A stretch of DNA of 64,000 nucleotides from Streptomyces acidicola (GTDB lineage Bacteria > Actinomycetota > Actinomycetes > Streptomycetales > Streptomycetaceae), in the NCBI RefSeq assembly GCF_009377235.1, contig NZ_VMNX01000009.1, positions 27,956-91,955 of the forward strand, in the 5' to 3' direction. Made by a program: the position numbers and the translations under genes. The notes under the pieces are model-generated. The model was not told where the DNA came from, searched no databases, and worked only from the letters and a program-made list of their open reading frames with translations. Of the stretch, positions 7,398 through 15,039 are shown piece by piece; position 1 is the stretch's first letter, and each line of letters opens with the position of its first letter.

Positions 7398-9587
7398 TCA
7401 GGAGCTCGTCAGGATGACGAGTTGCCGGGTGGCCCGGGTCATCGCGACATAGCGGTCGACGGCTCCTTCGACGCCCTCACCGAACTCCTCCGGGTCGACG
7501 AGGACGACCAGGTCGAACTCAAGCCCCTTCGACAGCTCCGGGGTCAGCGACCGGACGCGGGACGTCGTCCGGAACGTGGGATCGCCGATCACGCAGGCGA
7601 TACCGTCGGCATGTTCGGCGAGCCAGGCGTCGAGGATCGAGCTCAGATCCGAAGTGGATCCGTGTACGACGGGGATCTCGCCGCTGCGGATGGAGGTCGG
7701 CACGTTGGCGTCCGGGAGCACGGCCCTGATGACCGGTTCGGCTTCCGCCATGATCTCTTCCGGCGTCCGGTAGTTGATGGTCAGGGAGGCCAGGTTGATC
7801 CGGTCGAGCCCGATCCGATCGAGCCGTTCCTGCCACGACTCCGTGAACCCGTGCCTGGCCTGGGCTCGGTCCCCGACGATGGTGAAACTTCGGGACGGGC
7901 ACCGGAGCAGCAGCATCTGCCACTCCGCGTCGGTCAGTTCCTGGGCCTCGTCCACGACGATGTGAGCGAACGGACCGGCGAGAAGGTCCGGATCGAGGAC
8001 GGACAGTTCCGACTCGTCCACGAGGCTGACCTTGGCGTCCTCGCCACGCAGCATCCTCACCAGGCCTTCGCCCTCGTCACCGTCGGCGCCGGAGTCGGCT
8101 GCGGCCTGGATGAGGTTGTCGACGACCTGCGTCATGCGTGCGCGCTGGGCGGCGAGGACGGCCTCGTGCCGGCGCTTGCGCCGTGCCGCCTCCGGGTCGC
8201 CGAGCCGCTGCCGTGCCGCGTCCAGGAGCGGCAGGTCGGACACAGTCCAGGCCTGGGGGTCCGCGCGCTGGAGCCGCTGAACGTCGTCGCGGCTGAGCCA
8301 GGGAGCGCACATCCGCAGGTAGGCGGGGACCGACCACAGGTCGCCGACGAGGTCGGCCGCTTCCAGTAGCGGCCACGCGCGGTTGAAGGCCGTGAGCAGC
8401 TCCCTGTTCTGCGTCAGCGATCTGCGGAGCAGGTCGGCCGAGACGTCGCCGTCGACCGCCGCGGCGTCGTCGTCGTGCTTGTCCACCAGGATCGTGAGCA
8501 GTTCCTCCCAGACCTGGTCGCGCGCCTCGTTGTGCGGAGTACCGGGTTCCGCCGCTTCGAAGGCGATGGCCCAGTCGTCGGCGCTCAGCCGGATGTCGGA
8601 CCAGTGGGTGGTGATCGCCATCGACTCGGTGGGCGGCTCCTCGTAGAACCTGACGGCCTTCTCGATCGCCTTCACGAGGTCCGCGGACGACTTCAGGCGG
8701 GCCACGTCCGGGTCGGCCTCGACCGTCGCCTCGGCTCCCTCGGCGACGAGGTCCCGCAGGGTGCAGATCTGCACGCCCTCCTCTCCGAGGCTGGGGAGGA
8801 CGTCGGCGACGTAGGCCAGGTAGGGCCGGTGCGGACCGACGAACAGCACGCCGCCCCGGCGGTGACCGAGACGGGGATCGGAGTGGAGGAGGTAGGCGGA
8901 GCGGTGCAGAGCGACGACGGTCTTGCCCGTACCCGGACCGCCGTCGACGACGAGAGCGCCGCGGGATCCCGCGCGGATGATGGCGTCCTGGTCGGCCTGG
9001 ATGGTGCCGAGCACGTCTCGCATCCGCGGTGACCGGTCGCTGCCCAGGCTGGCGATGAAGGCGGACTGGTCGTCCAGCGCGGCGTGCGCGGTGAACCCGT
9101 CCGAGGTGAACACCTCGTCCCAGTAGTCGCTGATCCGGCCATCGGTCCAGCGGTACCTGCGGCGGCTCGCCAGACCCATCGGGTTGGCGTGGGTGGCTCC
9201 GAAGAACGGCTCGGCCGCCGGGGAGCGCCAGTCGACCAGCAGCCGACGCCCCGCACTGTCCGTGAGGCCGAGTCGTCCGACATACACGGGCTCGGAGTCG
9301 TCTGCGCCCACCATGTGGCCGAGGCACAGGTCCAGACCGAAGCGACGCAGTGTGCGCAGGCGAGCGGTCAGCCGGTGGATCTCCGAGTCCCGGTCCATCG
9401 CCTGCTGGCCCATGCCGCCGGGCGCCCTGCGCTGGGCGTCGAGGCGGTCGGACAGTTCGGCGATCGTCTGCGCGAGGCACTCCGCGATGGCCGTGAAGTG
9501 CTGCTCGTCGTCGGCGATCAGCTTCGGTTCGGCCTTGGGGGCGAGGCGGTCGGGAAGAGCGAACGCGCTGGTGGTCAGGGGTTCCAT
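7398..9587 (-). CDS. helR: HelD/HelR-type RNA polymerase recycling motor ATPase
   Basis: 729 residues. UvrD-like superfamily 1 motor proteins of the HelD group bind RNA polymerase, not DNA; HelR removes rifamycins from RNA polymerase and gives tolerance. Visible are an N-terminal coiled coil (ECLAQTIAELSDRLDAQRR), LVDWRSPAAEPFF, Walker A GGPGTGKT with Lys222, motif II IVVDEAQELTDAEW, motif III GDRAQARHGF, and C-terminal EGAVDRYVAMTRATRQLVIL. It lies downstream of a rifamycin-type glycosyltransferase on the same strand, a pairing that supports HelR over a generic helicase. The ribosome site before ATG 9587 is poor. A hairpin at 9658-9703 separates it from rgt, so it may rely on readthrough or its own promoter. 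Confidence 0.88.
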   Translation of the reverse strand: MEPLTTSAFALPDRLAPKAEPKLIADDEQHFTAIAECLAQTIAELSDRLDAQRRAPGGMGQQAMDRDSEIHRLTARLRTLRRFGLDLCLGHMVGADDSEPVYVGRLGLTDSAGRRLLVDWRSPAAEPFFGATHANPMGLASRRRYRWTDGRISDYWDEVFTSDGFTAHAALDDQSAFIASLGSDRSPRMRDVLGTIQADQDAIIRAGSRGALVVDGGPGTGKTVVALHRSAYLLHSDPRLGHRRGGVLFVGPHRPYLAYVADVLPSLGEEGVQICTLRDLVAEGAEATVEADPDVARLKSSADLVKAIEKAVRFYEEPPTESMAITTHWSDIRLSADDWAIAFEAAEPGTPHNEARDQVWEELLTILVDKHDDDAAAVDGDVSADLLRRSLTQNRELLTAFNRAWPLLEAADLVGDLWSVPAYLRMCAPWLSRDDVQRLQRADPQAWTVSDLPLLDAARQRLGDPEAARRKRRHEAVLAAQRARMTQVVDNLIQAAADSGADGDEGEGLVRMLRGEDAKVSLVDESELSVLDPDLLAGPFAHIVVDEAQELTDAEWQMLLLRCPSRSFTIVGDRAQARHGFTESWQERLDRIGLDRINLASLTINYRTPEEIMAEAEPVIRAVLPDANVPTSIRSGEIPVVHGSTSDLSSILDAWLAEHADGIACVIGDPTFRTTSRVRSLTPELSKGLEFDLVVLVDPEEFGEGVEGAVDRYVAMTRATRQLVILTSS

Positions 9588-9657
9588 GTCATCAGTTCCG
9601 ATCTGAGGCCGCTCGCGGTCATGGCGTGCGGCACGGCGTCCGGACCGGCGTGCCGAG

Positions 9658-9703
9658 CCCGGGGGCCACGACGGGCGACGCTCCGCCTGACGTGGCCCCC
9701 GGG
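9658..9703 (-). terminator. Strong hairpin between rgt/small ORF and helR
   Basis: CCCGGGGGCCACG (9658-9670) and CGTGGCCCCCGGG (9691-9703) are perfect 13-bp arms with a 20-base loop. It starts 12 bases after the small ORF stop codon. It could terminate or attenuate transcription into helR. Confidence 0.7.
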
Positions 9704-9714
9704 CCGTTGTCGGT

Positions 9715-9780
9715 TCAGATCGCCAGGGTGTACGGGTTCTCGTGTTCCGGGTACTGGCTCGACGGTCCTACGTGACTCAC
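9715..9780 (-). CDS. Possible 21-residue peptide coupled to rgt
   Basis: GTG 9780 overlaps the rgt stop codon as GTGA and opens a 21-codon frame ending at TGA 9715. The peptide begins MSHVGPSSQY and ends PEHENPYTLAI. The four-base overlap is the usual sign of translational coupling in this genome, and the frame stops just before the 9658-9703 hairpin. I do not recognise the peptide. It might be a real small protein or simply an ORF made by the overlap. Confidence 0.35.
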   Translation of the reverse strand: MSHVGPSSQYPEHENPYTLAI

Positions 9781-11009
9781 GCGGGCACTGGCGGCCTTTC
9801 GCGGCTGATCTCGGACAGCAGTTGCGCGGCCACCGTCGCCCCGTCGGTGCGGACCATGCCGGCCACGGCGGTCGCGCGTGCGCGGGTCTCGGGGGTCAAA
9901 GCCGTCCTGAGTCCGGCCGACAGGGACTCGAAAGTCGGCGTCGGACCGTCGTGTGCCGCGCCGATGCCCAGGTCGGCCACCCGGCCGGCCCAGTACGGCT
10001 GGTCCGTGCCCTGGGGTACCACCACCTGGGACGCGCCGGCCCGGGTCGCCGTCGTCGTGGTGCCCGCCCCGCCGTGGTGCACGACGGCGGCCACCCGGCT
10101 GAACAGCGCCTGCTGGTTGACCTCGCCGACGGCGAAGCAGTCGTCCCGGTCGTCGATCAGGGCCAGGTCGGCCCAGCCGCGGGCGACGACCGCGCGGCGG
10201 CCCTGCGCGCGAACCGCCTCGATGGCCACCCGGGCGACGTCCGTCGAGGTGTGCATGGGCATGCTGCCGAAGCCCACGTACACCGGTGGTGTGCCGGCGT
10301 CCAGGAACGCCACCAACTCGGCCGGGAGCGGCTGAACGTCGGGCAGGATCCATGCGCCGGTCTGGACGACGTCGAAGTCCGGCGTCTCCTGGCACGGGTC
10401 CAGCACCGGGTCCGTCGCCAGCCACGGCCGGTCGCCGATGACGTAGTCGCGGACGTTGTCCACCGGTGGCAGGCCGTTCGCCGCTCGGTTCGTGTTGAGC
10501 GCCGCACCGAACAGCGCGTTGATGCTCTGGGCGTCCAGGTCCCACAGCACCCGGTTGTCGGTCACCTCCGGCGGGAACGGCCGGCCCGGATACGCCAACG
10601 GCGCGTGGTGCGGCGACGGCAGGGTGAGCTGCTGGAAGGTCACGGACACGGAGGGGATGCCCAGCTTCTCGGCCACCGATCGCGCGCCGGCTGCGGCCGG
10701 CATCAGGCCGGTCGCCACCAGCACATCGCATCCCTCGGCCGCCGCGGTGACCGCGTCGAACTGGTGGGCGATCAGCTGGGCCGCGCGCTCGGGCAGGGAC
10801 GACGGCGGCGGCGCCGCGGTCGTCAGTGCGCGCGCCGACGGGCCGACCGGCACCAGCGGCACGCCGACCCCGGCCAACCGCTGCGCGAAGTCCTCGTCCG
10901 GTGGCGCGCACACCCGCACCTCCGCACCGAGTGCCCGCAACCGCTCGGCGAGTCCCGCCAGCGGTTCGACGTCCCCGCGCGACCCATACGTCGACAGCAC
11001 CACACGCAC
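9777..11009 (-). CDS. rgt: UGT/MGT-family glycosyltransferase, probable rifamycin glycosyltransferase
   Basis: 410 residues from GTG 11009. A GT-B fold is indicated by the N-terminal acceptor domain RVVLSTYGSRGDVEPLAGLA, the linker VYVGFGSMPMHTSTD, and the C-terminal NDP-sugar motif VVHHGGAGTTTTATRAGASQ followed by VPQGTDQPYWAGRV. Rgt enzymes inactivate rifamycins by glucosylating an ansa-chain hydroxyl. The specificity claim rests on context: a RAE-like element lies about 60 bases upstream of the start and helR follows on the same strand. Without that context it would be called a macrolide-type glycosyltransferase. Confidence 0.85.
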   Translation of the reverse strand: MRVVLSTYGSRGDVEPLAGLAERLRALGAEVRVCAPPDEDFAQRLAGVGVPLVPVGPSARALTTAAPPPSSLPERAAQLIAHQFDAVTAAAEGCDVLVATGLMPAAAGARSVAEKLGIPSVSVTFQQLTLPSPHHAPLAYPGRPFPPEVTDNRVLWDLDAQSINALFGAALNTNRAANGLPPVDNVRDYVIGDRPWLATDPVLDPCQETPDFDVVQTGAWILPDVQPLPAELVAFLDAGTPPVYVGFGSMPMHTSTDVARVAIEAVRAQGRRAVVARGWADLALIDDRDDCFAVGEVNQQALFSRVAAVVHHGGAGTTTTATRAGASQVVVPQGTDQPYWAGRVADLGIGAAHDGPTPTFESLSAGLRTALTPETRARATAVAGMVRTDGATVAAQLLSEISRERPPVPA

Positions 11010-11067
11010 TTCGCAACACCCGTTTCCGTAGGTTGTGGCTTCGGCCGGTGATTCTGCGGCACGACCC

Positions 11068-11086
11068 GGGTCTTGCGGCAAGCCCC
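11068..11086 (-). promoter_or_regulatory. Rifamycin-associated element (RAE)-like box
   Basis: The minus strand reads GGGGCTTGCCGCAAGACCC. It matches 17 of 19 positions of the RAE consensus as I recall it (GGGGCTTGCGGCAAGGCCC), including the inverted CTTGC/GCAAG core. It sits six bases downstream of a possible -10 (TATAGC, 11093-11098) and about 60 bases before the rgt start, so it overlaps or follows the transcription start. Confidence 0.72.
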
Positions 11087-11109
11087 CCAGTGCGCTATAA
11101 GTTGAGAGT

Positions 11110-11145
11110 GGCAAGGAATGGGTGTTCTCCTTGCCCTCTTTTTTT
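11110..11145 (+). terminator. Hairpin plus T-run upstream of the rgt promoter
   Basis: GGCAAGGA (11110-11117) pairs with TCCTTGCC (11128-11135), followed on the plus strand by seven T (11139-11145). It has the form of an intrinsic terminator for plus-strand RNA, but no plus-strand gene lies upstream. It may stop antisense RNA entering the P450 gene. Confidence 0.4.
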
Positions 11146-11248
11146 GCCCTGTTGCGCCCTGTTGTGTCCGCTGTGGACGGGCAGCCCTCCCGGGCAGCGG
11201 CAGCGCGCCGCGAACTCAGCTCCTCAGTTTCTGCGCCGTCTTCCGCCG

Positions 11249-12601
11249 TCAGTCGAAGCACAGGGGCAGCGCGGTCAGGCCACGGAGCAGCGTGCTGGTT
11301 CGCCAGGTGAGTGCCGTCGGGTCGGTGGCGAGCGTGAGCGTGGGGCGGTGGGCCAGGAGCAGGCGCAGGGCCACGGTCGCTTCGACGCGGGCCAGGGGCG
11401 CGCCGAGGCAGTGGTGAAGGCCGTGCCCGAATCCGAGGTGTGCCGGTCCCTCGCGCCGTATGTCGAAACGGTCGGGCTCGGGGAAGTGCAGGGGGTCGCG
11501 GGAAGCCGCGGCGAGCGAGATCAGCACGGGGTCGCCTGCCGGTATGCGCGTGCCCGCGAGGTCCAGCGCTTCGGCCGCGAAACGGAACGCGGTCGCGTTG
11601 ACGGGTGAGTTGTAGCGCAGCGACTCCTCGACCGCGGCCGCCGTGAGGCCCGGATCGGCGCGGAGGAGGGCGAACTGGTCGGGGTGGGCCAGCAGGGCGT
11701 GAACGGTTGAGGAGATCAGGTTGACCGTCGTCTCGTGGCCGGCGACGAGGATGAGGAAGGCCATGCCGAGCAGTTCCTCGGCGGTGAGGTGCGCGGGAGC
11801 CGGGTGGGCCGTCCCGTCGTGAAGCGCGGGGTCGCGGGGCGCGCCGTCGTGGGGTGCGTCGTCGTGGGGTGCGTCGTCGTGGGGTGCGTCGTCGTGGGGT
11901 GCGTCGTCGTGGGGTGCGCGGGCGCCGGCGTCGGCCGCGTTTTCCCCGGCAGCCGCGACGAGACCGCCGAGCAGGTCGGCGTCCGGCGCTCCCGGGTCAC
12001 GTACGACCGCGTCGCGCTTGGCCTCGATGAGGTCGGTCAGGTAGGCCGTCAGGGCTGCCGCTGCCGAGGTCGCCGCCTCTGGCGAGGTGGGCATGACGAG
12101 TTCGTTGGACCAGGTGTGGAAGCGGGCACGATCAGGGTCGGGGACCCCCAGCACGTCGCAGATCACGGTGACCGGCAGCGGTAGCGCGTACCGGCTCACC
12201 AGGTCCACCGGCCCGCGTTCCGGGAGCGCGTCGAGCAGTTCACCGGCCACGGATTCGATCCGCGGGCGCAGCGCGGCGATCCGTCCAGCGGTGAAGTGCG
12301 CCGCGACGAGACGTCGCAGCCGGGTGTGCTGCGGCGGGTCGGTCTGGAGCATGTTGCGCCCGATGGCGTGGCCGCCGTCGCTGCGCCAGGACGCCGAGTG
12401 CCGGATGTCGTTGCGCAGGCGCGGGTCGGTCAGTGCGGCGCGGGCCGCGCCACGCGTGACGACCAGCCAGCACTCACCGCTTCCGGGTACGAGGACGCGG
12501 TGTACGGGACCTTTGGCGCGCAGGGCGGCGTAGACGGGATACGGGTCCGCGGCCAGGTCGTGGCCCTCGGGGGCCAGGTCCCGCAGGGTGGGCGCTGTCA
12601 T
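11249..12601 (-). CDS. Cytochrome P450 with a tandem-repeat insertion
   Basis: 450 residues, about 40 longer than typical bacterial P450s. Conserved features are I-helix AGHETT (287-292), ExxR E326-R329 and heme loop FGHGLHHCLG with Cys398. The extra length is a hydrophilic segment at about residues 228-272 holding tandem APHDD units. It sits in the loop before the I helix, so the core fold is probably unaffected. It is divergent from a TetR regulator with three related dyads between, suggesting repression and ligand induction. The substrate is unknown. Confidence 0.92.
   Translation of the reverse strand: MTAPTLRDLAPEGHDLAADPYPVYAALRAKGPVHRVLVPGSGECWLVVTRGAARAALTDPRLRNDIRHSASWRSDGGHAIGRNMLQTDPPQHTRLRRLVAAHFTAGRIAALRPRIESVAGELLDALPERGPVDLVSRYALPLPVTVICDVLGVPDPDRARFHTWSNELVMPTSPEAATSAAAALTAYLTDLIEAKRDAVVRDPGAPDADLLGGLVAAAGENAADAGARAPHDDAPHDDAPHDDAPHDDAPHDGAPRDPALHDGTAHPAPAHLTAEELLGMAFLILVAGHETTVNLISSTVHALLAHPDQFALLRADPGLTAAAVEESLRYNSPVNATAFRFAAEALDLAGTRIPAGDPVLISLAAASRDPLHFPEPDRFDIRREGPAHLGFGHGLHHCLGAPLARVEATVALRLLLAHRPTLTLATDPTALTWRTSTLLRGLTALPLCFD
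11843..11917. repeat. 15-bp minisatellite inside the P450 gene
   Basis: Five tandem 15-bp units of the form GTCGTCGTGGGGTGC lie end to end; the first differs at one base. They encode APHDD repeats in frame with the P450, so copy-number change would not break the frame. Confidence 0.95.
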
Positions 12602-12743
12602 GCTGCTTCCCTTTCGGTGCCGGTCTCTCGGTTGGCGGGATACCGGAAGGCTGTGCCGATGGCCGTGACGGCGTCGACGGCCATGGTCCGCGGCGCGTGC
12701 CCAGCCCCGGCGACAGGGTCACCGCAGGCTCCCCCCGAAAAAC

Positions 12744-12757
12744 GGGGAGCACTCCCC
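12744..12757. promoter_or_regulatory. TetR-type operator copy 1
   Basis: GGGGAGCACTCCCC has 6-bp inverted arms with a 2-base centre. The identical 14-mer occurs at 12788-12801, with centres 44 bp apart. Confidence 0.7.
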
Positions 12758-12787
12758 ACTTCATGTCCTGACGATAGCATCTCTTCC

Positions 12788-12801
12788 GGGGAGCACTCCC
12801 C
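12788..12801. promoter_or_regulatory. TetR-type operator copy 2
   Basis: Second exact copy of GGGGAGCACTCCCC, 40 bp before the tetR-type start. A weaker relative, GGGAGAGCTTCCC, follows at 12809-12821. Confidence 0.7.
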
Positions 12802-12840
12802 GATGACAGGGAGAGCTTCCCGGCAGGACGGAGGGCGAGA

Positions 12841-13548
12841 ATGACGGTCGGCGCCAGCAGTGCCAACGCCGCGAGGACGCCGGGGCGGCGGCGTGACGCG
12901 CGGCGCAACCGGGAGCTGTTGATCGAGGCGGCACACGAGGTGTTCTCCGAGCAGGGGCTCGAAGCACCGCTGGACGTGATCGCCCGCCGGGCGGGGATCG
13001 GCAACGCCACTCTGTACCGGCACTTCCCCAGCCGCCCGGCCCTCGTCGACGCCGTGTTCCGCGACGTACTGACGGACACCATGACCGTCGGTGAGGAAGC
13101 ACGGGCCGTCGAGGACGCCTGGGCGGGCCTGACCGGCTACCTGGAGGCGGTCTTCTCGGTCCTGGCCGCCGACCGCGGCACGAACGACCTGATGACCACG
13201 CACCTGGAGGGCGTCGACGCACTGCAGTCGGTGCACGCCCACAACCGGGAGACGATCGAGCTGTTGCTGAGCCGTGGCCGCGACCAGGGGACCGTCCGCG
13301 CGGACGTCACCACGGAGGACGTCCTGTTCTCCCTTGCCGCTCTCGGCCGGGCTGTCCCGGCCCTCGCCTCGGCGGCCGCCCCGGACGCCTGGCGACGCCC
13401 CCTCACTCTGCTCCTCGACGGGCTGCGCGCCTCGCCGGCCGCGTCCCCTCTCCCCTCCCCTTCGCTCACCGCTCCCCAACTCGGCGATGTCCTGCGAGGG
13501 TTGGGCCCACACCGCGCACCCCGTGGGCCGGTGGCAGGTCCGGTCTGA
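12841..13548 (+). CDS. TetR-family transcriptional regulator
   Basis: 235 residues. The N-terminal helix-turn-helix reads RNRELLIEAAHEVFSEQGLE then IARRAGIGNATLYRHFPSR, near residues 20-65. A helical ligand-binding domain follows, with a Pro/Ser-rich tail. ATG 12841 sits behind GGAGGGCGAG. It is divergent from the repeat-bearing P450 and most likely represses it and itself through the GGGGAGCACTCCCC sites. The ligand may be the P450 substrate, which is inference from gene order. Confidence 0.93.
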   Translation: MTVGASSANAARTPGRRRDARRNRELLIEAAHEVFSEQGLEAPLDVIARRAGIGNATLYRHFPSRPALVDAVFRDVLTDTMTVGEEARAVEDAWAGLTGYLEAVFSVLAADRGTNDLMTTHLEGVDALQSVHAHNRETIELLLSRGRDQGTVRADVTTEDVLFSLAALGRAVPALASAAAPDAWRRPLTLLLDGLRASPAASPLPSPSLTAPQLGDVLRGLGPHRAPRGPVAGPV

Positions 13549-13614
13549 GGACGGAGAGCACCCGTCGCGGACCTCCCGCGTGCGCAATCCCGGCCGAGGT
13601 AGGAGCGTGGTGGT

Positions 13615-14766
13615 GTGAGTCGGGTGCGTATCGAGCGGTTGCGCCGGGACCCGGACCGGGACCGGGACCGGCGGAGCTGGTTGCGCGGCGCCGCGCCGCC
13701 GCCGATATGGGTGCGGGTGCTGCCGGTCGCCCTGCTGGGGGTCGTGTGCGCGGCCACGCTGTCGAGCCGCGAACCGCTCGACATCGGGTTCCTGCTCGGT
13801 GCCATCCCTCCGCTGGCCGTGCTGTCGTACGGGCCCGCGGCCACCGCGATCCTCGGCGCCCTGGTGATCGGCCTGTTCCACGTTCCCGCCCTGCAACTGA
13901 ACCGCCCGGGCAACAGCGATCTACTGACCCTCATCTTTGTCGCCGTGCTGAGCGTGTTCGTGGCCTTCGTGCGCAGCCACCGCGACGCCCAGCTGGTCAC
14001 CGTGCGCACGGTCGCCGAGGCCGCCCAGCGGGCCGTCGTGCCGCCGCTGCCGGAGCGGGTGGGACCGGTGCGGTGTGCGGGCCTGTATCGGGCGGCGCAG
14101 CGCGGGACACTCGTCGGCGGCGACTTCTTCGACGTGCGCGACGGACCGTACGGTGTCCGGGCGGTGATGGGTGATGTCCAGGGGCACGGCCTGTCCGCCG
14201 TCGCCACGGTCGCGTCACTGCTGGGGGCGTTCCGGGAGTCGGTCCTCGACCAACGTGACCTGGAGTCGGTCGCGGCCCACCTGGACCGCAGGCTGGTGGT
14301 GGACTCCGCGGCCGTACAGCACGCCGAGCTGTTCGCGACGGGCATGCTGCTCGAATTCTCCGCCGACGCCCACACGGTACGGATCGTGGCCTGCGGTCAC
14401 CCACCGCCGCTGCTGATGCGCGACGGGCACGCCACCGAGCTGGCGGTCGCACCGGGGCTGCCGTTCGGGCTCGGCCTGGGCGACGGCCCCCCGGCGGAGG
14501 AGCTCTCGGTGGAACTGCGGCCCGGTGACCGTCTGTTCCTGGCCTCCGACGGAGTCCTGGAGGCCAGGGACGAGAGCGGTGCGTTCTATCCCTTGGTCGA
14601 CCGGATCGCCTCCCTCGACGATGGGGACCCGGCGACGCTGACCGAGCACGTCTGGGCCGATCTGGTCCGTCATTGCGGCGTCATCCGGGACGACGCGACG
14701 ATGCTCGTCCTCACGCCGGACCACGCGGGCCCCGCGGGCCCCGAGGACCTCACGAACGGCCACTGA
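13615..14766 (+). CDS. Membrane-anchored PP2C (SpoIIE-type) serine phosphatase
   Basis: 383 residues from GTG 13615, with AGGAG 9 bases upstream. An Arg-rich N-terminus is followed by about four membrane helices (residues 30-125). A cytoplasmic PP2C phosphatase domain has metal-binding GGDFFDV and VMGDVQGHGLSAV, then CGHPPPLL, ASDGVLEARD and DDATMLVL. Such proteins dephosphorylate anti-sigma antagonists in partner-switch pathways. No cognate kinase or antagonist is adjacent. Confidence 0.92.
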   Translation: MSRVRIERLRRDPDRDRDRRSWLRGAAPPPIWVRVLPVALLGVVCAATLSSREPLDIGFLLGAIPPLAVLSYGPAATAILGALVIGLFHVPALQLNRPGNSDLLTLIFVAVLSVFVAFVRSHRDAQLVTVRTVAEAAQRAVVPPLPERVGPVRCAGLYRAAQRGTLVGGDFFDVRDGPYGVRAVMGDVQGHGLSAVATVASLLGAFRESVLDQRDLESVAAHLDRRLVVDSAAVQHAELFATGMLLEFSADAHTVRIVACGHPPPLLMRDGHATELAVAPGLPFGLGLGDGPPAEELSVELRPGDRLFLASDGVLEARDESGAFYPLVDRIASLDDGDPATLTEHVWADLVRHCGVIRDDATMLVLTPDHAGPAGPEDLTNGH

Positions 14767-14794
14767 TCACACCAGGCACGGCCACGAAGCGGCG

Positions 14795-14826
14795 CAACGG
14801 GTCAACGGGTCAGCGGGTCAGCGGGT
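14795..14826. repeat. 8-bp tandem repeat, four units
   Basis: Two CAACGGGT units are followed by two CAGCGGGT units in the space between the phosphatase and the GH64 gene. No function is apparent. Confidence 0.85.
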
Positions 14827-14948
14827 CGAGCGCATGAGTCGGCCACCCCTGCGGAGAACACGTCCGGCATCAGCCCCTTCACGCCCCATCCGTCACTCCA
14901 GCATCCCGGACACCATGGGGGCGGTAACGGGTGATGCTGTCGAGACCG

Positions 14949-14990
14949 TTGACATGTACGCAGCTCGACGACAATCTGAGAGCGCTCTCA
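14949..14990 (+). promoter_or_regulatory. GH64 promoter with LacI-type operator
   Basis: A consensus -35 TTGACA (14949-14954) and a weak -10 CAATCT (14972-14977) are spaced by 17 bases. The perfect palindrome TGAGAGCGCTCTCA (14977-14990) overlaps the -10 edge and the start site. It resembles operators of LacI-family cellulose and glucan regulators such as CebR (TGGGAGCGCTCCCA), so glucan-oligosaccharide induction is likely. Confidence 0.75.
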
Positions 14991-15039
14991 ACAGGTACGG
15001 ACCAACCCCCCACTACGGCTCTCGTACAGGAGGCGGAGA

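Noticed and set aside
9084..11051. 655-codon plus-strand ORF opposite helR and rgt
   Set aside because: It runs antisense to two proteins with full conserved motifs. Its translation is Arg/Gly-rich without any fold, typical of the GC-biased shadow frame.
11843..11917. Tandem repeats considered as a CRISPR array
   Set aside because: Units are 15 bp with no spacers, lie inside a P450 frame and have no cas genes nearby.
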